Under the pieces are notes generated by a model. It worked only from the letters and a program-made list of their open reading frames with translations. It was not told where the DNA came from and did no database searches. A stretch of 64,000 bases of DNA from Rhizobium oryzicola (GTDB lineage Bacteria; Pseudomonadota; Alphaproteobacteria; Rhizobiales; Rhizobiaceae): the NCBI RefSeq assembly GCF_030504645.1, contig NZ_JAUKWQ010000012.1, positions 87,178 through 151,177 of the forward strand, in the 5' to 3' direction. Positions within the stretch are counted from its first letter, which is position 1. Every line of letters begins with the position of its first letter. The translations under genes were made by a program, and so were the position numbers. This document shows positions 22,875 to 32,096 of this stretch, piece by piece.

Positions 22875-24632
22875 ATGAATCTTTTCGCGGATTTTGAACA
22901 ACGGATCAAAAGCGCGCTGCTGACGCTCGATCTCGTCAAGGAGAAGGGCGAGGGCGTGGATTTCTCCCGCCTCGTCGTGGAACCACCGCGTGATCAGAGC
23001 CATGGCGATGTCGCCACCAACGCGGCCATGGTTCTGTCCAAGCCGCTGGGCACGAACCCGCGAGCGCTCGCGGATCTGATTGCCGAGCGCCTGAAGCAGG
23101 ATCCTGACGTGGTCGAGGTGACTGTTGCCGGTCCGGGCTTCATCAACATTCGTCTCTCCAAGGCCTATTGGCAGCGCCTGCTGGCCGTGATCATCAAGTC
23201 TGGCGTCGACTTTGGCCGCTCCAGCACTGGCGCTGGCAAGAAGGTCAACGTGGAATATGTCTCCGCCAACCCAACAGGCCCCATGCATGTCGGCCATTGC
23301 CGCGGCGCGGTCGTTGGCGACGCGCTTGCCAACCTCATGGGTTTTGCTGGCTATGAGGTTGTGAAGGAATATTACATCAACGATGCCGGGTCGCAGATCG
23401 ACGTCTTGGCCCGTTCGGTGTTCATGCGCTACCGCGAAGCGCTGGGTGAAGAGATCGGTGAAATCCCGCCCGGGCTCTATCCCGGTGATTATCTCGTGCC
23501 GGTCGGTCAGGCGTTGGCCCAGGAATACGGCACGCGTTTGCACAACATGCCGCCGGAAGAGTGGATGCCGATCGTCAAGGATCGTGCAATCGATGCGATG
23601 ATGGCGATGATCCGTTCGGATCTGGCCGCGTTGAACGTGCATCACGATGTGTTCTACTCAGAGCGGACGCTGCATGCCGATGGCGCAGCCCGCATCCGTC
23701 AGGCGATCAACGATCTGACCTTCAAGGGCCACGTCTATCGTGGCACACTGCCGCCGCCGAAGGGGCAGTTGCCGGAGGATTGGGAAGATCGCGAACAGAC
23801 ACTGTTTCGCTCCACGGAAGTCGGTGATGATATCGACCGCCCGCTGATCAAGTCGGATGGAAGCTACACCTATTTCGCGGCCGACGTTGCCTACTTCAAG
23901 GACAAGTTCGATCGCGGTTTCAGCGAGATGATTTACGTTCTGGGCGCGGACCATGGCGGCTACGTGAAGCGGCTGGAAGCGGTTGCGCGCGCGGTCGGTG
24001 GCGAATCGGTCAAGCTGACGGTTCTCTTGTGCCAGTTGGTGAAACTGTTCCGGAACGGCGAGCCGGTGAAAATGTCCAAGCGCTCCGGCGATTTCGTCAC
24101 GCTGCGTGAGGTCGTCGACGAAGTCGGCCGCGATCCGGTTCGCTTCATGATGCTGTACCGCAAGAATTCCGAGCCGCTCGACTTCGATTTTGCGAAGGTG
24201 ACCGAACAGTCGAAGGACAATCCGGTCTTCTACGTGCAGTATGCGCATGCTCGCTGCATGTCGGTTTTCCGGCAGGCCCGTGAAGCGTTCCCGGATCTTG
24301 ATACCGAATCACTCACGCTCGCAGACTATGCCGAGAAGGTTGAGGATGTATCAGAATTGCAACTGGTGGCCAAATTGGCGGAGTATCCGCGCCTAATTGA
24401 GGCCGCGGCACAGTCGCAGGAGCCACATAGACTTGCATTTTACCTCTATGATCTGGCAAGCTCTTTCCATGCGCATTGGAATAGGGGCAAAGATAACCCC
24501 GACTTACGGTTTGTTAAGGATAACGACCGAGAATCCAGCATTGCCAGACTTGGGCTGGTGCGCGCCGTTGCGTCCGTTTTGAAATCCGGCCTCGCCATTA
24601 CTGGCACAGATGCCCCGGACGAGATGCGATAG
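22875..24632 (+). CDS. argS: Arginyl-tRNA synthetase
   Basis: 585 residues from ATG 22875 (MNLFADFEQRIK), preferred over ATG 22866 by family length; the binding site is weak. Class I hallmarks: SANPTGPMHVGHCRGAVVGD carries the HIGH-like HVGH, and KMSKRSGDFVTL is the KMSKS-like loop. The N-terminal Add-1 domain (FINIRLSKAYW) and the C-terminal anticodon-binding domain (YVQYAHARCMSV onward) are complete. It charges tRNA-Arg. It lies between dgt and the SPOR-domain gene, the usual rhizobial order. Confidence 0.97.
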   Translation: MNLFADFEQRIKSALLTLDLVKEKGEGVDFSRLVVEPPRDQSHGDVATNAAMVLSKPLGTNPRALADLIAERLKQDPDVVEVTVAGPGFINIRLSKAYWQRLLAVIIKSGVDFGRSSTGAGKKVNVEYVSANPTGPMHVGHCRGAVVGDALANLMGFAGYEVVKEYYINDAGSQIDVLARSVFMRYREALGEEIGEIPPGLYPGDYLVPVGQALAQEYGTRLHNMPPEEWMPIVKDRAIDAMMAMIRSDLAALNVHHDVFYSERTLHADGAARIRQAINDLTFKGHVYRGTLPPPKGQLPEDWEDREQTLFRSTEVGDDIDRPLIKSDGSYTYFAADVAYFKDKFDRGFSEMIYVLGADHGGYVKRLEAVARAVGGESVKLTVLLCQLVKLFRNGEPVKMSKRSGDFVTLREVVDEVGRDPVRFMMLYRKNSEPLDFDFAKVTEQSKDNPVFYVQYAHARCMSVFRQAREAFPDLDTESLTLADYAEKVEDVSELQLVAKLAEYPRLIEAAAQSQEPHRLAFYLYDLASSFHAHWNRGKDNPDLRFVKDNDRESSIARLGLVRAVASVLKSGLAITGTDAPDEMR

Positions 24633-24700
24633 AACCGCCACCATTTACCCATAATGCGCTGGCATATCGTTGTGTTAGCGTAAGGTAAGTGGACGAGGGA

Positions 24701-27556
24701 ATGGCAGACAATAGCGTTGCACTTGGCCGTAACAGCGGACCGGATGTCTTTGCCGATGATGATCCGTTGGCGGAACTGGCTCGCATTGCCGGCTATGATG
24801 ACAGGTCTGCCCGCAAGCCGCAGCCGGTTGCGGCAGGCCGCCGCGAGCCTGCGTTCAATCTGGAAGATGAGCTTCTGCGCGAATTCGAGCGTTATGATTC
24901 GCCGCGACCGGAGCCGGTTGCAAGCGAGCCTTTGACGCTTGTCACGCAAGCGCAGCCGGAAGCGCCTGTGGTCCAGCAGGCGCGGAACGCACCGTCTGCT
25001 GACCCATTTGCCGATATGAACCTGCCGGTGGAGCTTCCGCCGACACGCTCCATCGCATCTCAAGCAGGCGGTCCGGATTTTTCCTCCTGGCTCGGTGCGC
25101 CCGGCGCACAGCAGGTTCCGCTGCCGGTATCGGCGAAAGCTGTGCCTATGCTTGAAGAAGCATTCGCTCCTCGTGGGTTGCCGCAAGGTGAGCGCGCTCA
25201 GGATGTGGCCTTCGAGCCAGCCGTTGATCTCGAGGCTGAGCTGGAATCGTCGCTCGCTGTTGCGCCTCCGGTTTCAACGTCGTCGCGTCCGGCGCCGAAG
25301 GCTTATACGCCTGGTTTCCAGATGCCGCTTGCCAATTTCAATCGTGCCGCAAACCCGCCGCGTCCTGCTTCTGAACCGGTAAAGGAGCATGAGCTTCTTT
25401 CCGATCTCGATCTGGCGGATGAACTCGAGCATTCGGCTCCCCGCCATGTTGCACCCGCAGCGGAGGCGCCGCTGGCCGAAGTTCGCAGCGAGCCGAGCTT
25501 TGATCCGGCACCCGCTGAGAACGAGCGCTTCTCTGCACTCGAAGCTCAGATTTTTGATCTTGAACGCGTGGCGGATTCCCGCAATCCCGCGCCTCTGCCT
25601 GCGGCGGTTGAACCGAAGGCCCCTGTTGCTTCAAGACAGGAGCCTGAGATGTTTGCGCAGCCTGAGCCTGCGGCCAGCAACTCTGAGGCGGATATCTTCG
25701 GCGATGAGGAGTTCGATCTGGCCCTGGGTGATCTCGAGCTCGATCTCTCCGATATCGTCACGCATCATGTAACGGCTGAAACCGCGACGCATCGCCAGCC
25801 GGCTCCCTCGGTGCCTGAGGAGCGTGCCCCGGCCTACGCAGCCCCCGCGGCGGCGGCCGTTGCTCCTGTTGCCGTGGCTGCTGCGCCGGTCGAGCCGGTT
25901 GCCATGGCTGAGGATGAATTCGACTACGGCAGCGGAGACGAAGCCTTCGATCCGGCTCAACTTGCTGAATCCGAAGAGATGCCGGAAGCCGTGCCTGAAT
26001 TAGATGTTCCGGAATTGCCGGTGGAGGAGCCGGAGCAGGCTCCGGTGCACCATCATTCCGATTACGATCTCGATCTCGATTCCGAGTTGGCGAGCCTTTT
26101 GGAAACCACGGCGTCCTCGATGTCGACGCCGGGCGTTGCGACGGCCGCCGTCGCGACCGCTGCGGCTGCGACAGCAGCGGTTGCAATCAGCCGTGGGCGT
26201 CAGACGCCGCACATCGTAACGCAGGGGCCTTCCGCGCATCAGCAGGCTCAGGCAGCGGTTGCTCCGGCTCCGCGCGACAAGGCGGTCCAGGACTTCGACG
26301 AGTTTGAACGTGCGCTGGAGGAAGATTTCCGACGAAGCCTTGCGAACCCGCTACCGCAGCAGACGCGTGACACAGCGCGCGAGGAAGAAATTCTTCCCTA
26401 TGCCGAACAGGCACGCCGTTCGCCCGGTCGCTGGATGATGCCGCTGTCTGTGGCAGGCTTCGTCTTGATCGTCGGTGCTTCCGGCTACGCCTGGTGGGCC
26501 AGTGATAAGGGTCGCATCAGCACCAGCGGTGCGCCTGTCGTGATTGCTGCCGATACCACTCCGGTAAAAGTTGCGCCCGAAAATCCGGGCGGCAAGACCG
26601 TTCCGAACCAGGACAAGGCGGTTTATGACCGCGTTGCCGGCGGCGCGCCGAAGGATCCAAAACAGGCGACGTTGATCTCGACCGACGAACAGCCGATGGA
26701 CGTTGTCCAGAAGACGCTGGTGCCCGAAAACCTTCCGCTGGAAGGTATCTCTGAAGAGGCGAATGCGTCCGCAACGCCTGTCAACGATACCAAGGATCCG
26801 CGCCTTCTGCCGCAGCACGCCCAGGCCAATGGTGCGGCGGAGGATCCGCTGTCGGTGATGCCGCGCAAGGTCAAGACCATGGTGGTTCGCCCGGATGGTT
26901 CGCTTGTGGAGCAGCAGGTAACCAAGCCTGCGGCAGTGGCGTCCGTGCAAGTGCCGGCAACGGCTGTGAAGTCCGAGAAGATTCCGTCGCAGCCAGCGCT
27001 GGCCGAGCCGAACGCGAAGGGTGTTCTGCCGGGTAATGCCGCTGACCAGAAGCCTACGGACATTGCCTCTGTGAATATTGCCAAGGTCAGCACGATGACC
27101 GGTACCTCTCAGGCGCCTGCATCCGCTTCAGCCGCGCCTGTAGGTACGCCTGCCAAGCCCGGCACGCCGATCCCGACCGCGCGTCCGGCGGAGCAGCCGG
27201 TCAAGGTTGTCGCGTCTGTGAGCGAACAGGGCACTGTGAAACCTGCACCGCAGCCTGCGCCTTCCGCGACGGTAACGGCCTCTGTTGCTCCTGCGGCGTC
27301 TGCGTCTGCCAATGGCGGCTATTACATCCAGGTTGCCTCGCTGCCGAGCGAAGCAGAAGCGCAGAAGTCCTACAAGAGCATCACGGCCAAGTTCGGCAAT
27401 GTGATTGCTGGTCGCGGCGTTGACATCGCCAAGGCGGAAATCGCCGGCAAGGGGACCTTCTACCGCGTCCGCATTCCGGCAGGCAGCAAGGATGATGCCG
27501 TAGCGCTCTGCGAGAAGTATCGCGCAGCCGGCGGTACCTGCCTCGTGGCACGTTAA
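24701..27556 (+). CDS. Large SPOR-domain membrane protein
   Basis: 951 residues from ATG 24701. A long cytoplasmic part (about residues 1-575) is acidic and Pro/Ala-rich, with repeated short acidic blocks such as DEEFDLALGDLELDLSDI and DYDLDLDSELASLLET. One membrane helix follows near residue 577 (MPLSVAGFVLIVGASGYAWW). A Pro/Ala/Thr-rich periplasmic linker ends in a SPOR domain at about 871-951 (GGYYIQVASLPSEAEAQKSY, FYRVRIPAGSKDDAVALCEK). SPOR domains bind denuded septal peptidoglycan, so the protein probably acts at the division site. It lies beside nagZ and the scp genes. Much larger than E. coli FtsN or DedD. Confidence 0.9.
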   Translation: MADNSVALGRNSGPDVFADDDPLAELARIAGYDDRSARKPQPVAAGRREPAFNLEDELLREFERYDSPRPEPVASEPLTLVTQAQPEAPVVQQARNAPSADPFADMNLPVELPPTRSIASQAGGPDFSSWLGAPGAQQVPLPVSAKAVPMLEEAFAPRGLPQGERAQDVAFEPAVDLEAELESSLAVAPPVSTSSRPAPKAYTPGFQMPLANFNRAANPPRPASEPVKEHELLSDLDLADELEHSAPRHVAPAAEAPLAEVRSEPSFDPAPAENERFSALEAQIFDLERVADSRNPAPLPAAVEPKAPVASRQEPEMFAQPEPAASNSEADIFGDEEFDLALGDLELDLSDIVTHHVTAETATHRQPAPSVPEERAPAYAAPAAAAVAPVAVAAAPVEPVAMAEDEFDYGSGDEAFDPAQLAESEEMPEAVPELDVPELPVEEPEQAPVHHHSDYDLDLDSELASLLETTASSMSTPGVATAAVATAAAATAAVAISRGRQTPHIVTQGPSAHQQAQAAVAPAPRDKAVQDFDEFERALEEDFRRSLANPLPQQTRDTAREEEILPYAEQARRSPGRWMMPLSVAGFVLIVGASGYAWWASDKGRISTSGAPVVIAADTTPVKVAPENPGGKTVPNQDKAVYDRVAGGAPKDPKQATLISTDEQPMDVVQKTLVPENLPLEGISEEANASATPVNDTKDPRLLPQHAQANGAAEDPLSVMPRKVKTMVVRPDGSLVEQQVTKPAAVASVQVPATAVKSEKIPSQPALAEPNAKGVLPGNAADQKPTDIASVNIAKVSTMTGTSQAPASASAAPVGTPAKPGTPIPTARPAEQPVKVVASVSEQGTVKPAPQPAPSATVTASVAPAASASANGGYYIQVASLPSEAEAQKSYKSITAKFGNVIAGRGVDIAKAEIAGKGTFYRVRIPAGSKDDAVALCEKYRAAGGTCLVAR

Positions 27557-27640
27557 TCCGCTCAAAAACAATGAGAGAAACGGGGCCCGATTGGCTCCGT
27601 TTATCGTTTAGCCAGCCCTCCAAATATCTATGATGGTGCC

Positions 27641-28657
27641 ATGACCGAATCAAAAGCTATGATCCTGGGCTGCGCCGGCCAGCAACTCACGGCGGACGAA
27701 ATCGCGCTTTATCGGGCCGAGCGCCCGTGGGGCTTCATTCTCTTTGCCCGAAATCTTGGCGAACCCAGCCAGATCAAGGATCTGGTGGCATCCATGCGCG
27801 AGGCCATCGGCCGTCCCGACGCGCCTGTGCTGATCGATCAGGAGGGAGGTCGCGTGCAGCGTATCCGTCCGCCGACTGTGCAGCACTATCCGGCGGGCGC
27901 AGCCTTGGGTGCGCTTTACCGTCAGGATCGGACCAAGGGCTTGCGGGCAGCCTGGCTGATGTCGCGTCTGCATGCCTTCGACCTTCTGCCGCTCGGTATT
28001 ACCATCAACTGCATGCCGGTTCTGGACGTGTTGATCGAAGGTGCCACCAAGGCTATTGGCGACCGCGCCTACGGGACCGAACCGGATCTTGTTGCGGCTG
28101 TGGGGCGAGCGGCAGCGGAAGGCCTGAAGGCGGGCGGCATGCTGCCTGTCATGAAGCATATGCCGGGTCATGGCAGGGCGGTGGTCGATTCCCATCACGA
28201 ACTGCCGGTGGTCAATGCGACGATCGAAGAGCTCGATGCGCATGATTTCATGCCGTTCCGAAGCCTGAAAGATGAGGTGATGGGTATGAGCGCCCATATC
28301 GTTTTCAAGGCGATCGACCCTGATCGGCCGGCCACAACGTCCTCCATCGTGATCCAGGACGTGATCCGCAAGCGGATCGGCTTCGATGGCCTGCTTCTGT
28401 CGGACGATAGTTCCATGAACGCGCTGAAGGGCACGCTTGGCGAACGCGCTGCGGATATTATCGCCGGGGGCTGCGATATTGTCTTGCATTGCAATGGCGT
28501 CATGGACGAAATGAAAGCCGTCGTCAAAGAGGTGCCCGTGTTGAGTGGCCGCTCGTTCGACCGGGCCCAGATCGCTGAAATGGCATTTGCGGCACCTCAG
28601 GCCGACGACGAGGAAGCATTGCGGGCGGAGTTCTGGTCGTTGATGGCAACGGCCTGA
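27641..28657 (+). CDS. nagZ: Beta-N-acetylhexosaminidase NagZ
   Basis: 338 residues, GH3 family. The catalytic signatures are LIDQEGGRVQRIRPP, KHMPGHGRAVVDSHHELPVV (catalytic His loop) and the nucleophile region LLLSDDSSMNAL. In the cytoplasm NagZ removes GlcNAc from muropeptides taken up during cell-wall recycling. No signal peptide, as expected. ATG 27641. It lies between the SPOR gene (84-base gap) and scpA (34-base gap). Confidence 0.96.
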   Translation: MTESKAMILGCAGQQLTADEIALYRAERPWGFILFARNLGEPSQIKDLVASMREAIGRPDAPVLIDQEGGRVQRIRPPTVQHYPAGAALGALYRQDRTKGLRAAWLMSRLHAFDLLPLGITINCMPVLDVLIEGATKAIGDRAYGTEPDLVAAVGRAAAEGLKAGGMLPVMKHMPGHGRAVVDSHHELPVVNATIEELDAHDFMPFRSLKDEVMGMSAHIVFKAIDPDRPATTSSIVIQDVIRKRIGFDGLLLSDDSSMNALKGTLGERAADIIAGGCDIVLHCNGVMDEMKAVVKEVPVLSGRSFDRAQIAEMAFAAPQADDEEALRAEFWSLMATA

Positions 28658-28691
28658 TCTTGTTGCCCGCATTAGGTTGGGCGAGACGGGC

Positions 28692-29522
28692 ATGGCCACA
28701 GACACAATCCAGTCCACTGCCATCCCGATGGATCGGCTGTGGCAGGATGCCGATCAGCGCGGCGTGACGGAACCCGCTCTGGTGATCGATGTTGGTGGCT
28801 TCGAAGGGCCGCTGGATCTTCTGCTGCACCTTGCCCGAACCCAGAAAGTCGATCTGGCGCGGATCTCCGTTCTGTCGCTGGCCGAGCAATATCTCCTGTT
28901 CATCGAGAGCGCCCGCCGGGTCCGCATCGAACTTGCCGCCGACTATCTCGTGATGGCGGCCTGGCTTGCCTACCTCAAGTCTAAACTGCTGATCCCGCAG
29001 CAGGTGCGGGGCGATGACGGGCCGACGGGCGAGGAAATGGCGGCAACGCTTGCCTTTCGCCTCAAACGTCTGGAAGCCATGCGCGAAGCGGCGACACGTC
29101 TCATCAACCGCAACCGGCTGGGCCGCGATGTGTTTGCACGTGGCGCGCCGGAGCATATCGCCGAAAGGCACGGCGCCAATTTCGACGCAAGCCTCTACGA
29201 TCTCCTGTCTGCCTATGCCAATCTGCGTCAGCGTCAGGCCGTCACTCAAGTCACGATCGAGCGGCGCAAGGTCTGGTCGCTCGTGGAGGCACGGCAGATG
29301 CTGACGGATATGCTGGGCGATATCGGTGATTGGACGGCGCTCCAGCATTATCTCCTGCAATACATGCCGCCTGCTGAGCGGGTGACGGCAACCGCCAGCG
29401 CTTTTGCCGCCTCGTTGGAACTGGTACGGGAAGGCAAGCTTGAAATGCGGCAGGAGGGCGCTTTCGAGCCCCTTTACATGCGGCGTCCCGTGGCATCTCC
29501 TGCTGCAGAGCCGAAAGAGTAG
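28692..29522 (+). CDS. scpA: Segregation and condensation protein ScpA
   Basis: 276 residues from ATG 28692; a TTG five codons earlier is possible. The kleisin N-terminal pattern is clear: VIDVGGFEGPLDLLLHLART, ARISVLSLAEQYLLFI and DYLVMAAWLAYLKSKLL. The C-terminal part has VTATASAFAASLELVREGKL, the SMC-binding winged helix. ScpA joins SMC and ScpB into the condensin ring. It is followed by scpB after 6 bases, clearly one operon. Confidence 0.96.
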   Translation: MATDTIQSTAIPMDRLWQDADQRGVTEPALVIDVGGFEGPLDLLLHLARTQKVDLARISVLSLAEQYLLFIESARRVRIELAADYLVMAAWLAYLKSKLLIPQQVRGDDGPTGEEMAATLAFRLKRLEAMREAATRLINRNRLGRDVFARGAPEHIAERHGANFDASLYDLLSAYANLRQRQAVTQVTIERRKVWSLVEARQMLTDMLGDIGDWTALQHYLLQYMPPAERVTATASAFAASLELVREGKLEMRQEGAFEPLYMRRPVASPAAEPKE

Positions 29523-29528
29523 CAGGCT

Positions 29529-30239
29529 ATGACCTCAATAGATGATCAGGATCTTTTTTCGGAGGTGGATGAAGCGCCAAGCGCTTCCGAACTCGAGGCA
29601 GAGCGCATTGCGGAAGCGCTCCTGTTTGCGTCCGCCGAACCGCTGTCGATCGCCTATCTGATGGAGCGGTTGCCGCGCGGTGTAGATATCGCGCGCATCA
29701 TGAAGCGCTTGATCATCCAATATGCGGGCAGGGGCGTGAACCTGATCCGCATCGAGGATCGCTTTGCATTTCGCACGGCTGCTGACCTTTCATTTGTCAT
29801 TCGTCGGGATGAGGGGGAGGCGAAGAAGCTGTCGCGTGCCGCGCTCGAAGTGCTGGCGATCATCGCTTATCACCAGCCAGTGACGCGTGCCGAAATCGAG
29901 GAAATCCGCGGCGTGCAGACCTCCCGCGGCACGCTGGATGTGCTGATGGAAGCAGGCTGGGTGCGGTTTCGCGGGCGTCGCCGCACACCGGGACGGCCGG
30001 TGACGCTTGGCACTACCCCCAGCTTTCTCGATCATTTCGGCCTGGAGGAGATCCGCGACCTGCCGGGTGTGGAGGAGCTACGGGCGGCGGGGCTGTTGTC
30101 CGGTCGTATTCCTCCGGATTTCCGCGTACCGATGCCCGGGCTTGCGGGTGATGAACTGACGGAAGAGGAAGATCCCATCACGCAGCTGGATATTGAAGAA
30201 CTCGGTTTACTGGCGCCGGGTGGTGCGGGCGAGGAATGA
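29529..30239 (+). CDS. scpB: Segregation and condensation protein ScpB
   Basis: 236 residues. Two winged-helix domains are visible: EAERIAEALLFASAEPLSIA at the N-terminus, and SRAALEVLAIIAYHQPVTRA with EIRGVQTSRGTLDVLMEAGW in the middle. The C-terminus is acidic (DELTEEEDPITQLDIEELG). ScpB dimers bind ScpA in the SMC complex. It starts 6 bases after the scpA stop. Confidence 0.96.
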   Translation: MTSIDDQDLFSEVDEAPSASELEAERIAEALLFASAEPLSIAYLMERLPRGVDIARIMKRLIIQYAGRGVNLIRIEDRFAFRTAADLSFVIRRDEGEAKKLSRAALEVLAIIAYHQPVTRAEIEEIRGVQTSRGTLDVLMEAGWVRFRGRRRTPGRPVTLGTTPSFLDHFGLEEIRDLPGVEELRAAGLLSGRIPPDFRVPMPGLAGDELTEEEDPITQLDIEELGLLAPGGAGEE

Positions 30240-30411
30240 TTTCCCTTCGATAATATTTCGTGTTCTCAGTGCTCACAGGCTTGCGGAACCTGTTCGAAGA
30301 GTACAGGGAAAAAGGCATCCCTTATTCCATATTTGTCTGTTTTCGGATTATTCTGAGCATGACACAGGTTGTGAAATAAGCGCGCCTCGCTTTGTGTTTC
30401 GGATTGCTTCC

Positions 30412-31626
30412 ATGTCGAATGCAACCTTTCTTCTTGTCATCAATGCCTCGATTGGTCTGACATTTGCATTGGCGTTTTTCGTCTTCTCGCTCACCTACAA
30501 GATCCGCTTGGGCCTTTGGTGTGCGGCAAGTTTCGGCTCCGCGACCTTGACCGTGTGTGTCGAGGCGATCGCCCCGCACACCCGATTTCCGGAACTCATT
30601 TCGGCGCTGTCTTTCTCAACCCTGCTGACTGCGTTAGCATTGATTGCCGCAGGCGTGCACGGTCATTACCGCCCGAATTGGCCACGCTGGCCGATCGCGT
30701 TGGCTTACATTCTGTTGCTGACCAGTCATGGCTATCTCTACAGCCACTTCAAACGAGATTCCTTTGGTCACGCCTTCTCGTATCAGATGCCATTTGCGGT
30801 CATGACGATCTTCGCAAGCGTCTTCATCCTGGCCTCGCGAAGGCGCAGCGTACCGGATCTGTTTCTGCTTCTCGTCATGGTGGCGTCCACGATACAATTC
30901 TTCGCCAAGGCCGTTCTGGCGGAACGGATCACCACCGGCGAGAATGTCCACTCCTATATCTTTAGCGCCTACGCCCATTACTCCCAGACGCTCGGTGCCA
31001 TCCTGTCCATGCCGCTCGGGGTGAGCTTCGTCATGGTCATTGCCCACGAGGCGATGAAGCGCACGCGCGACACCCTCCAGCTCGATCATCTCTCCGGCGT
31101 CTGGAATCGCGGCGGGTTTCTTGAAAAAGTCGCGGAAGCCTTGCGCCAAAACGATGGTGACAAGGAGCCCGCGGCGGTCATCCTGTGCGATCTCGACCAC
31201 TTCAAGGGTATCAACGACAGTTTTGGACATGATGTCGGCGATGATGTCATCCGGGCCTTTGCGGGGTGTCTGCGGGATGCGGGTGGGGATATATGCGGTC
31301 GCCTGGGAGGCGAGGAATTCGCCGTGGTCTTTGCCCGAAGCAGTACTGCGAAGGTGCGCCTTTACGTTGAAAAGGTACAGGGATTGTTTGCCAAGCTGAC
31401 TTTCCAGCCGCTCGGGCTTCACCCGACGGCAAGTTTCGGGATCGCCCTGTTCGGCGCCGATGAAACCTTGAACCAGGCGATGAGGCGGGCGGATATGGCA
31501 CTGTATGAAGCGAAGGCGGCCGGCCGCAACACTTTCCGTATCGCAGCCCTCAGCACGGTAACCATGAGCGTGTCGCCCGACAGCGGCACAGAAAAAGCCA
31601 CAGGGGAAGCCTTCCCGGCATTCTAG
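30412..31626 (+). CDS. Membrane-bound diguanylate cyclase
   Basis: 404 residues from ATG 30412; a longer frame overlapping scpB is rejected because that region has a different composition. About six hydrophobic spans fill residues 1-210 (INASIGLTFALAFFVFSL, PIALAYILLLTSHGYLY). The GGDEF domain follows from LDHLSGVWNRGGFLEKVAEA, with CDLDHFKGINDSFGHDVGDD and an active-site GGEEF (RLGGEEFAVVF). The RxxD inhibitory site before it is absent (AGGD). It should make cyclic di-GMP in response to an unknown membrane or periplasmic signal. It lies between scpB and tatA, two groups often adjacent in relatives. Confidence 0.92.
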   Translation: MSNATFLLVINASIGLTFALAFFVFSLTYKIRLGLWCAASFGSATLTVCVEAIAPHTRFPELISALSFSTLLTALALIAAGVHGHYRPNWPRWPIALAYILLLTSHGYLYSHFKRDSFGHAFSYQMPFAVMTIFASVFILASRRRSVPDLFLLLVMVASTIQFFAKAVLAERITTGENVHSYIFSAYAHYSQTLGAILSMPLGVSFVMVIAHEAMKRTRDTLQLDHLSGVWNRGGFLEKVAEALRQNDGDKEPAAVILCDLDHFKGINDSFGHDVGDDVIRAFAGCLRDAGGDICGRLGGEEFAVVFARSSTAKVRLYVEKVQGLFAKLTFQPLGLHPTASFGIALFGADETLNQAMRRADMALYEAKAAGRNTFRIAALSTVTMSVSPDSGTEKATGEAFPAF

Positions 31627-31844
31627 CGGCTGGGCGCCGGATCATTCGAGTGAAAGCTTTACGCCATGCGGCTTTCCGACAAGACGGATTACATCCTGCA
31701 GGTTACGCAAGTTCTTCCGCGGCTTGCGGCGGCTTGAATTGCGCGAGGCCAGCGCTAACGGATTAGTGACGGACGATTTTGGTGTTTGAAAAAGCAGTGC
31801 AAACATCTTACATGGTTTCGAACGGGCAATGATGGAGTAGAGTC
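31627..31844 (+). other. Gap between the diguanylate cyclase and tatA
   Basis: 218 bases with no gene. It probably holds the tatABC promoter; no strong consensus element or hairpin stands out. Confidence 0.4.
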
Positions 31845-32051
31845 ATGGGTTCTTTTAGTGTGTGGCACTGGTTGATCGTTCTGGTCATCGTGCTGATCTT
31901 CTTTGGTCGCGGAAAGATCCCGGAACTGATGGGCGATCTGGCAAAGGGCATCAAGAGCTTCAAGCAGGGCATGTCCGAAGAGGAAAGCCGTGATGCAACG
32001 ACGCCTGCGCCGACAAAGACGGTGGATCACAAGGCCGACGAAACCAAGTAA
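31845..32051 (+). CDS. tatA: Sec-independent translocase subunit TatA
   Basis: 68 residues. One N-terminal membrane helix (WHWLIVLVIVLIFFG), the conserved FGRGKIPELMGDLAKGIKSF amphipathic helix, and a short charged tail (EEESRDATTPAPTKT). TatA oligomers form the pore of the twin-arginine export pathway for folded proteins. It is 45 bases before tatB. The FG-K-PE-G pattern is complete. Confidence 0.96.
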   Translation: MGSFSVWHWLIVLVIVLIFFGRGKIPELMGDLAKGIKSFKQGMSEEESRDATTPAPTKTVDHKADETK

Positions 32052-32096
32052 TCATCAGGGACCACGCCCGCTGCGCGGGCTCGTGGAGCATTTTGC

